Shown piece after piece: positions 33,045 to 38,454 of a stretch of 38,454 nucleotides of DNA. This DNA is from JBFLXB01 sp964570625. GTDB taxonomy: Bacteria; Nitrospirota; Nitrospiria; 2-01-FULL-66-17. The stretch's first letter is position 1. Every line of letters begins with the position of its first letter. The translations under genes were made by a program, and so were the position numbers. The DNA is taken from NCBI GenBank assembly GCA_964570625.1, contig CAZMYW010000003.1, positions 1 to 38,454 on the forward strand, read 5' to 3'. The notes under the pieces were generated by a model. The model saw nothing but the letters and a program-made list of their open reading frames with translations. It searched no databases and was not told the origin of the DNA.

Positions 33045-33063
33045 AACGAACTGACGCTACAAT
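33034..33063 (+). promoter_or_regulatory. Candidate promoter of the lytic transglycosylase
   Basis: TTGATC (33034-33039), 18-base spacer, TACAAT (33058-33063). It overlaps the end of the upstream lipoprotein gene, and the ATG follows eight bases after the -10 box. Confidence 0.5.
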
Positions 33064-33071
33064 CCAACGGG

Positions 33072-35384
33072 ATGTGTAACGGATGGTCCGTGCGACACGG
33101 ATTCCGCGGATGGCTACTCGCCGCCGTGGTGTTCGTAGTTGGGGGGTGCGCGTCTACGCCGCCGGTGGGTCCGTCATCGCTATCGTCGGATGCGGCGCCG
33201 GTCCGCGCGGTTCCTCCCGACTGTCCCGAGGTCGAAGTCTGCTGGGCGTCCGCCAAGGCCGCGATCGAACGCGGGGACGCCCCCGTGGCTCGCGAGCGGT
33301 TGTTGCTGATCCGGGAGCACTGGCCGGACGCTCCGTGGCCGGGTCGCGCGGCGCTGCTGCTGGCGAAACTCTCGGTTGATACCGATCCGGCGTCCGCCAT
33401 CGAGTGGGCGCAGCAAGCGTCGGCGGAATCACCGCTGGTCGGAGACCGCGCGCTCGCGGTGGCGGCCGACGCCGCGCGAGACAGCGGCCGACCCGAGCAG
33501 GCCGCCACGTGGTTTGAAACCCTGGCTCGAGAATACCCGGACTCGTCGCTCGTGCCGAAGGCCCTGTGGTCTGCAGCTGAGTTGTGGCAGGCGATCGAGG
33601 GACGTCAGGGTGACGCGATCGCGGACTTTATGGGGTTGGCAACCAGATTTCCGCAGGATTTCCGCGCGGCATCGGCGCTTGCCCGGACCGTGTCCGTGGG
33701 CGAGTCCGCCGGGCGGTTGGAGCAGGTGGGGCCGGCGTGCCGGACCGTGTTGGTCGATTATGCGGCGTCCGCGGACGCCGCATCCGTTCAAGCGACATGC
33801 GAGCGTCTCATGAAGAGCGGTGCGGTCCCGGCACTGACATTCGATCAGCGACGACGACGGGCCGAAATGTTGGCGCGAGGCGCCAAGTTCGCGGATGCCC
33901 TGGTCGCGTGGAAAGATCTCAAACGCTCCGCACCTACCGCGGCGATGGCGCGCGAGATCGACCTCCAGATGGCCATCACGCAGTATCGATTGCGGCGCTG
34001 GGACGATGCGTGGAGGGCGTTCCAGCGGGTGGCGACATCCGATGCCGCGCCCGAGGTGCGCGAAGAGGCGCGGGCGTGGGAAGGCCGCGCGGCATTCCGA
34101 CGGGACGACGTCCGGTCGCTACAGCGGGCCGAAACCGCCCTGACGGCAACGTTCCCTGACAGCCCGCGTCGGTTGGAGTTGATCAGCCTGCGCGCGGCCT
34201 GGTATCGAGGCCGAGGCCGCGTGGACGTCGCGTTGACGGCCTACCGGGAACTGGCCCGCGCCGCGGAGGATCTCCGCCGGTCCGACAAGGTCGTGGAAGC
34301 GTTCTGGAACATCGGGTGGCTGGAGTATCGCCGAGGGCGATTGCCCCAGGCACGGGAGGCGCTGGCGAGCGGCCTTGCGGCCGCCGCGCCGTCGGACCCA
34401 CAGATCCCGCAACTGCTCTATTGGTCGGCCCGTCTCGACGCGGTCGATTCCGAGAGCGAGGCGGGTGACGACCATGCCCGCTCGCTCGCCGACCGTTTTC
34501 CCTATACCTACTACGGGTTCCTGGCTCGCCGAGGGTCCATCGCGGTTGCGGAGGTGCTGTCGGTGGGTGAACTCGACGGCGCCGGGCTGCTCGAGAATTC
34601 GCCGGTCGACCGCGTCGTCTGGCCCGACCCGACGCTCTCCCCCCAAGCGGCTGAGTTATGGTTCCTGGGCCTCCGAGACGACGCGCGGGACGAGTTGCTC
34701 CTCGCCACCCGCCGCGCACCCCCGGCGCCCGACCGTGCGGCCGACGTGGCCGACGCGCTGGCGACGTTGGGAGCGGATGAAGAGGCCTTGCGTCTGGTGC
34801 GGCGGCACTTTGCGCCCGCGCTCGAACGCGGCGATGCCGCGCTGTCGCCGACGATCTGGCGGCGCGCCTATCCGGCCCACCTGCTGGACCCGATCCGATC
34901 CCGGGCCCGGGATCGCGTGGACCCGTTTCTGGTCTCGGCGCTGATTCGCGAGGAAAGCGTCTACGACCCCCGCGCGTTGTCTCCGGTCGGGGCCATCGGT
35001 CTGATGCAACTGATGCCGGATACCGGTCGTCGCGTGGCCCGTGAGGAAGGATTGGATGATTTTTCGGTCGCCCAGCTCTATACCCCGGAGATCAACCTCA
35101 CGGTGGGGGTCCGCTACCTGTCGGATCTGTTGGACCGGTTCGCGGGGAACGAGGCCTACGCGGTCGCCGCGTACAACGCGGGTCCCGAGGCAGTCACCCG
35201 ATGGCTGGAGAACGGGCCGCCGCGCGCGATCGAAGAATTCATCGAGGAGATTCCGTTTGCCGAGACGCGAGCATACGTGAAGCGGGTGTTGCGGAGCGCG
35301 TGGCTCTACCACGCCCTGTACGCACACCCGGAGTCCCGCCTGGTCCGCGCGGCCCCGCCGACCGTCGCGCCCCGAGCGGATTGA
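33072..35384 (+). CDS. Slt70-like soluble-domain lytic transglycosylase lipoprotein
   Basis: 770 residues. The signal peptide has the lipobox VVGGC (Cys26). A long helical TPR-like superhelix (about 50-590) is followed by a C-terminal SLT domain (about 605-740). The catalytic Glu is Glu628 in IREES, followed by GAIGLMQLMP, LTVGVRYL and AVAAYNAGP, all typical of lysozyme-fold transglycosylases. It cleaves peptidoglycan to anhydromuropeptides, here probably from the inner face of the outer membrane. No Shine-Dalgarno sequence precedes the ATG; GTG at residue 7 is an alternative start with the same lipobox. It lies 27 bases after the propeller lipoprotein but seems to have its own promoter. Confidence 0.93.
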   Translation: MCNGWSVRHGFRGWLLAAVVFVVGGCASTPPVGPSSLSSDAAPVRAVPPDCPEVEVCWASAKAAIERGDAPVARERLLLIREHWPDAPWPGRAALLLAKLSVDTDPASAIEWAQQASAESPLVGDRALAVAADAARDSGRPEQAATWFETLAREYPDSSLVPKALWSAAELWQAIEGRQGDAIADFMGLATRFPQDFRAASALARTVSVGESAGRLEQVGPACRTVLVDYAASADAASVQATCERLMKSGAVPALTFDQRRRRAEMLARGAKFADALVAWKDLKRSAPTAAMAREIDLQMAITQYRLRRWDDAWRAFQRVATSDAAPEVREEARAWEGRAAFRRDDVRSLQRAETALTATFPDSPRRLELISLRAAWYRGRGRVDVALTAYRELARAAEDLRRSDKVVEAFWNIGWLEYRRGRLPQAREALASGLAAAAPSDPQIPQLLYWSARLDAVDSESEAGDDHARSLADRFPYTYYGFLARRGSIAVAEVLSVGELDGAGLLENSPVDRVVWPDPTLSPQAAELWFLGLRDDARDELLLATRRAPPAPDRAADVADALATLGADEEALRLVRRHFAPALERGDAALSPTIWRRAYPAHLLDPIRSRARDRVDPFLVSALIREESVYDPRALSPVGAIGLMQLMPDTGRRVAREEGLDDFSVAQLYTPEINLTVGVRYLSDLLDRFAGNEAYAVAAYNAGPEAVTRWLENGPPRAIEEFIEEIPFAETRAYVKRVLRSAWLYHALYAHPESRLVRAAPPTVAPRAD

Positions 35385-35410
35385 CCGCTCCCGGACGGCT
35401 CTCGTACAAT
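35381..35410 (+). promoter_or_regulatory. Candidate promoter of the membrane TPR gene
   Basis: TTGACC (35381-35386), 18-base spacer, TACAAT (35405-35410). The -35 box overlaps the stop codon of the transglycosylase gene. The GTG at 35431 would have a leader of about 14 bases without an evident ribosome site. Confidence 0.55.
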
Positions 35411-35430
35411 CCGCCAGTGAGACGCGCGTA

Positions 35431-36057
35431 GTGGAGCTGCGAAACTTCCAAGACCTTCAGGCTGCGGTGGCTGAACAGCGCGTGGTGATCGACCTGGACC
35501 ACGTCACGGCCCGGCGCCTGGTGGTGCAAAGCCGTCCGCCCATGACCGAATACGTCGGCGCGGGCAGTCGGTGGCTGTTCCGGACCCTCGGACTGTGTTC
35601 GCTCGGAGGGTTGGCCGTCGGCGTGGCGCTGTTGATCAGCGGTCGGTTCCTGTATGCGGCCCTCGCGTTTCTGGCCGCGATCGTTGTGCAGCAGCTCTGG
35701 GGCGGGTTGGCGGTGGATCTGGTGCGCATGATCGCGCTCAAGGATCCGGAGTTTTTTCAGACGGCGCTTCGCGAACGCTGGATCACGTTGATCGAACCTC
35801 CGACGGCGCCGGGCCGTTCGACCAAGCCGATCACGCTTGGAGCCCTGGAGGTGTCGCCGTACGAAGAAGAGATCGTCCGAGCCAAGGCCGCGCTCGCGGC
35901 CCGGCCCGACGACGCCCAGGTTCGCTTCGACCTGGGCCTGACGTATCTGTTGATGGGAAAGTTCGATCTTGCGCTGGAGGAGTCCCGGGTGCTGACGATG
36001 ACCGACGCCCGCCTGGCAGCCAAACTCCAGGCGCTCACTCGCCTGCTGGCGAGTTGA
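35431..36057 (+). CDS. Two-span membrane protein with C-terminal TPR-like segment
   Basis: 208 residues from a GTG at 35431; an in-frame stop just upstream limits the start, and ATG at residue 38 is an alternative. Two hydrophobic spans (about 52-70 and 73-93) follow a soluble N-terminus. A polar linker leads to a single TPR-like helix pair (about 145-190: ALAARPDDAQVRFDLGLTY). No named family is recognised. The TPR segment would lie in the cytoplasm or periplasm depending on orientation. It follows the transglycosylase and converges with the PilZ gene, 15 bases away. Confidence 0.75.
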   Translation: MELRNFQDLQAAVAEQRVVIDLDHVTARRLVVQSRPPMTEYVGAGSRWLFRTLGLCSLGGLAVGVALLISGRFLYAALAFLAAIVVQQLWGGLAVDLVRMIALKDPEFFQTALRERWITLIEPPTAPGRSTKPITLGALEVSPYEEEIVRAKAALAARPDDAQVRFDLGLTYLLMGKFDLALEESRVLTMTDARLAAKLQALTRLLAS

Positions 36058-36072
36058 CCGGACCGTTCGGCT

Positions 36073-36903
36073 TCAGAACACCGTTTGGATGCTTTTCACT
36101 GCGGACTTGACGACGTACACGGTGTGGGTGTTGCGTTCGTCGAGACGAAGCGCCACGAAAAAGCCCGCGGCATCCGGCGCCATCTCGTGCAACGTGCCGT
36201 GAATCGTTTCCCCATCCCGAAATTCCACGGTCACTTGTCGATCCAGGGAATCCGCTCCCCAGTCGGGGATCGCCTCGCGTTGCGCGGGATCCACAAAGAA
36301 AATAGACTTGACGCTGGCCAGATCGACGGCGACGGGCGGCAGGGTTTCAGGGTCCGTCACGGCCCGGCGGTCGCTTTTTCGCCCGTCCCACTGTCGCCGC
36401 CGGACGGTCCCGCGCTCGTCGCGGCGGTCGACCGTCTGTCTCCGGCCTAATGGCGATTCGGCGTGGACGGTCTTGGCAAGCCGGTGGATCGCGGCATCCA
36501 AGCGATGCCGCACCGCGGCCGACACCCGTTTGAACTCCAGCCCCATCCCCACCCCGGGATCGGCGAACACCACCCGCGCGTCGACCTCGATGGCGCCACC
36601 GTCGAGCCGCAGCGCCACGTTGAGCAGCGTGCCCACGGCGTACGGCGTCAGCGTTTCCAGAAACAACCCGCGCGCGCTCACGTCGCTGGCGCGTCCGACG
36701 GTAGCGCCATCAATTCTGACCTCGGTGAGAAAGGGCAGGCGCGGCGAGCTTCGTCGTTCGTCGCCGGCCATCTGGGGGCGATAACGGAGCGGGCCTTCGG
36801 ACAGCAGTGACGACAGCAACGTGCCTCGGTCGATCCGACCGTCTTTGAAGTGGACGACGATCGGATACGCAGTAGTTGGCTCCAGCATCAGCATGTCGGT
36901 CAC
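36073..36903 (-). CDS. PilZ-domain (cyclic-di-GMP-binding) protein with flanking repeats
   Basis: 276 residues from a GTG at 36903; the ATG at 36894 is better spaced from GGAGG and equally likely. The PilZ domain (about 47-145) has the RRSSPR motif (about 51-56) and DVSARG (about 74-79), the two c-di-GMP contacts. On both sides are short related segments: residues about 12-33 (YPIVVHFKDGRIDRGTLL) and about 225-275 (VTVEFRDGETIHGTL), resembling DUF6982-type small beta domains. A highly basic linker (about 153-183, many R/K) joins them. It is probably a cytoplasmic c-di-GMP effector. No cyclase or phosphodiesterase gene is in the window. Confidence 0.87.
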   Translation of the reverse strand: MTDMLMLEPTTAYPIVVHFKDGRIDRGTLLSSLLSEGPLRYRPQMAGDERRSSPRLPFLTEVRIDGATVGRASDVSARGLFLETLTPYAVGTLLNVALRLDGGAIEVDARVVFADPGVGMGLEFKRVSAAVRHRLDAAIHRLAKTVHAESPLGRRQTVDRRDERGTVRRRQWDGRKSDRRAVTDPETLPPVAVDLASVKSIFFVDPAQREAIPDWGADSLDRQVTVEFRDGETIHGTLHEMAPDAAGFFVALRLDERNTHTVYVVKSAVKSIQTVF

Positions 36904-36951
36904 AGCCTCCGGTGCGCGGAAACAGGTCCAGGATTCGACGGTTCGCCGAGA

Positions 36952-36979
36952 AGTATAGCAACCGTGCCGTGGTCGACAA
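36952..36979 (-). promoter_or_regulatory. Candidate promoter of the PilZ gene
   Basis: On the minus strand TTGTCG (36974-36979), 16-base spacer, TATACT (36952-36957). The leader is about 45 bases. Confidence 0.45.
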
Positions 36980-37026
36980 GCCCGCGACTGACGCCGGAGT
37001 GGGTGGAGAGGTGCTGGTGGGTGGGA

Positions 37027-37686
37027 CTAGGTCGTCAACGCCTGGTGAACCAGGTCCGGCAGGTCGGCCGGGTGAGCGGCGACAAAATCCGGTTCCTGGT
37101 CAGGGCGGTCGATGTACCCCCACGCGCACCAGATCGTGGCGGCACCGAACGTGCGTCCGAGCGTGATGTCCGCGGAGGTGTCGCCGATCATGACCGCGCG
37201 GCCATGCGCCGAGTCGAATCCGCAGCGCCGCGCCGCTTCGCGCAAGACCACGGGATCGGGTTTGGGTGATGGACAGGTGTCTCCACCGATGACCGCGGCA
37301 AACAGCGCATCCACGCCCAGGGCTTCCAAGAGTCGCCGGGAGATTCGCTCCGGCTTGTTGGTAATGACCGACAGCCGACCCAGGGCCGCGAGCCGCCTCA
37401 GCGAATCGGCGATGCCCGGGTATAGCCGGGTGTCGTGGGCCACGTGATCCAGATAATCGGCCTCGTACCGCGCGCGGACCTCGGCCAGTCGCGCGTCGTT
37501 GCCGTCGATGTAGTCGTCGAAACACGCGTGATACAGCTGATCCATGCCGCGGTTCACCCACGGACGAATCGTGTCGTCGAGGCGTGAAATCACGTTGAGC
37601 GCGGACCGCACGCGCTGCACCGAGGCCACCATGTCGGTGCGGCTGTCTTCCAGGGTCCCGTCGAGGTCGAGTCCGATCAGGTTCAC
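37027..37686 (-). CDS. HAD-superfamily phosphatase, phosphoglycolate phosphatase-like
   Basis: 219 residues. The HAD motifs are complete: motif I DLDGTLEDS (Asp7 and Asp9), motif II VITNKPE (Thr about 113, Lys about 115) and motif III GDTSADI (about 167-173). An alpha-helical cap lies between I and II. The cap type and length fit the Gph/PGP group, which removes 2-phosphoglycolate arising from DNA repair or Rubisco oxygenation; other small phosphate substrates are possible. The start overlaps the cupin gene stop by four bases, so the two are co-transcribed. Confidence 0.88.
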   Translation of the reverse strand: MNLIGLDLDGTLEDSRTDMVASVQRVRSALNVISRLDDTIRPWVNRGMDQLYHACFDDYIDGNDARLAEVRARYEADYLDHVAHDTRLYPGIADSLRRLAALGRLSVITNKPERISRRLLEALGVDALFAAVIGGDTCPSPKPDPVVLREAARRCGFDSAHGRAVMIGDTSADITLGRTFGAATIWCAWGYIDRPDQEPDFVAAHPADLPDLVHQALTT

Positions 37687-38108
37687 GCGCGCGAGGAACC
37701 GCTCCCGTGGGTCAGGTGTTCGACGCTACCCGCGGCGTCTCCGTGTTCCGTGACCTGGCGGTGGCCGCTCAGCGAGCCCTTGTACGCGGAAAACGGACGG
37801 CTGTTGTGGCTGATGACCTCGTGCGCCATCCCGCCCGGAATGAGCAGGATGTCTCCGGCTTCGATCGTCAGCGGGAAGTCGTCGAAGTGAAACGTGATCG
37901 CGCCGGACACCGCGCCGCGGATTTCGGGTTCATCGTGAGCGTGCCGGCTGCGTTCGAACCACGGCGCGACCGTCTGCAAGTCATACACGGCATACCCGAA
38001 CCGCCGCATATCCGCGGCGACCGATTCCGCGGTGGGCTCCTCGGTCCGCCCCCATTTCACCAGCTTGACGCCGTTGGGAAATGTCACCGCCTTCGCCCGT
38101 TCCAGCAT
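37683..38108 (-). CDS. Cupin-domain protein
   Basis: 141 residues from the ATG at 38108, preceded by GGGAGA; the in-frame upstream sequence is not needed. The cupin core (about 45-115) has HAHDEPEI, a metal-binding HxH...E motif, and later a PGGMAHEV block, matching the two conserved cupin motifs. Such single-domain cupins often act as small-molecule dioxygenases or binding proteins; the substrate is not evident. It overlaps the downstream phosphatase by four bases. Confidence 0.87.
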   Translation of the reverse strand: MLERAKAVTFPNGVKLVKWGRTEEPTAESVAADMRRFGYAVYDLQTVAPWFERSRHAHDEPEIRGAVSGAITFHFDDFPLTIEAGDILLIPGGMAHEVISHNSRPFSAYKGSLSGHRQVTEHGDAAGSVEHLTHGSGSSRA

Positions 38109-38133
38109 GGTCCGTTCTCCCGATGCGGGTCGT

Positions 38134-38163
38134 ACCATAACGCGTTCGGCCCGCCCGTGTCTA
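38134..38163 (-). promoter_or_regulatory. Candidate promoter of the cupin/phosphatase operon
   Basis: On the minus strand TAGACA (38158-38163), 18-base spacer, TATGGT (38134-38139). The leader is about 20 bases and contains the ribosome site. Confidence 0.45.
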
Positions 38164-38206
38164 TTCCTCAAGGTATGGATGGTGGGACCGGGTTACTGGA
38201 GATGAT

Positions 38207-38243
38207 ACAAAAGGCGCCGAAGCAGAGAAGGCCTTCGGCGCCT
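38207..38243 (-). terminator. Intrinsic terminator of the gene entering from the right edge
   Basis: AGGCGCCGAAG (38212-38222) pairs perfectly with CTTCGGCGCCT (38233-38243). On the minus strand the stem is followed by TTTT. It sits 29 bases beyond the stop codon of the partial minus-strand gene. Confidence 0.8.
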
Positions 38244-38272
38244 GAGGGGGGAACCGTCCGAATGGTCGGTGC

Positions 38273-38454
38273 TTAGTGGCCCGTGACGCGGATTCCTTGA
38301 GACGGAGCAGCCTCCATTTCCATCTCCGCGTATTCGAAAATGACCTCGCGAGGCCAGATGGACAACGTGGTTAACTGCGGCCGGGCAACCGTTCCGTGCC
38401 ATCGATGAGGGAGAGACGCTCCCCCGGCGATGGACCGATTGCCCTGAGCGCGCG
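38273..38454 (-). CDS. C-terminal end of a protein gene running off the right edge (partial)
   Basis: Reading from the window edge, this frame is open for 60 codons to a TAA at 38273. No start codon lies inside, so it would be missed by start-based searches. The product includes LTTLSIWPREVIFEYAEM and ends VTGH. The intrinsic terminator 29 bases downstream supports a real gene end here. A competing frame with an ATG (38193-38402) runs through this terminator and is less likely. No family is recognised from the fragment. Confidence 0.6.
   Translation of the reverse strand, partial: RAQGNRSIAGGASLPHRWHGTVARPQLTTLSIWPREVIFEYAEMEMEAAPSQGIRVTGH

Noticed and set aside
38193..38402. 69-codon minus-strand frame with ATG near the right edge
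   Set aside because: It reads through the intrinsic terminator stem and overlaps the better-supported frame ending at 38273.

Overview
The window is high-GC bacterial chromosome (roughly 62-65% G+C by eye) with densely packed genes on both strands and many 1-8 bp stop/start overlaps. The gap-pgk-tpiA-secG order, the short imperfect-palindrome dispersed repeats between convergent genes and the large lipoprotein beta-propellers suggest an environmental Gram-negative from or near the Nitrospirota. This placement is inference; Methylomirabilota or a deltaproteobacterial lineage remain possible, and a marker-gene search would decide.

Left part (1-7050). A 30-residue single-span membrane microprotein (12-104) and a decayed CARDB-domain gene precede a minus-strand module: a 29-residue paralogue of the microprotein (4454-4543), an OmpR-type response regulator, a large membrane sensor histidine kinase and a small zinc-ribbon protein. 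Neither microprotein is a standard annotated gene. They are about half identical and flank the two-component system. A secreted DUF192 protein and a DASS/SLC13 anion transporter follow.

Middle part (7100-20190). Here lie an MsbA-type ABC exporter, a 14-15-blade-type lactonase-like lipoprotein, a TPR protein, an unusual Clp-N/excisionase-HTH fusion behind an AT-rich regulatory island, and a four-gene minus-strand cluster: 6-phosphogluconolactonase, ABC ATPase, double-FtsX permease and an AttH/CrtC-like secreted protein. A divergent full-length transketolase follows. Three palindromic dispersed repeats (two families sharing a core motif) sit exactly at the three convergent gene junctions of this stretch.

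Right-middle part (20189-29797), almost all minus strand. tRNA-His and tRNA-Arg lie just upstream of a long translationally coupled operon: gap, pgk, tpiA, secG, a subtilisin-like protease with a CFI-box C-terminus, a ferredoxin-reductase-like flavoprotein, cobO and a Spy/CpxP-like periplasmic protein. rlmN lies upstream of the tRNAs.

Right part (29890-38454). An Ig-like/beta-propeller lipoprotein, a Slt-type lytic transglycosylase lipoprotein and a membrane TPR protein lie on the plus strand. A PilZ protein, a HAD phosphatase and a cupin lie on the minus strand, and the C-terminus of a gene entering from the right edge ends at a clear intrinsic terminator.

Central carbon metabolism (gap, pgk, tpiA, tkt, pgl) and envelope biology (secG, proteases, ABC exporters, lytic transglycosylase, periplasmic chaperone) dominate. 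Several plus-strand genes have a sigma70-like -10 box only 6-9 bases before the start codon, which suggests near-leaderless transcripts.
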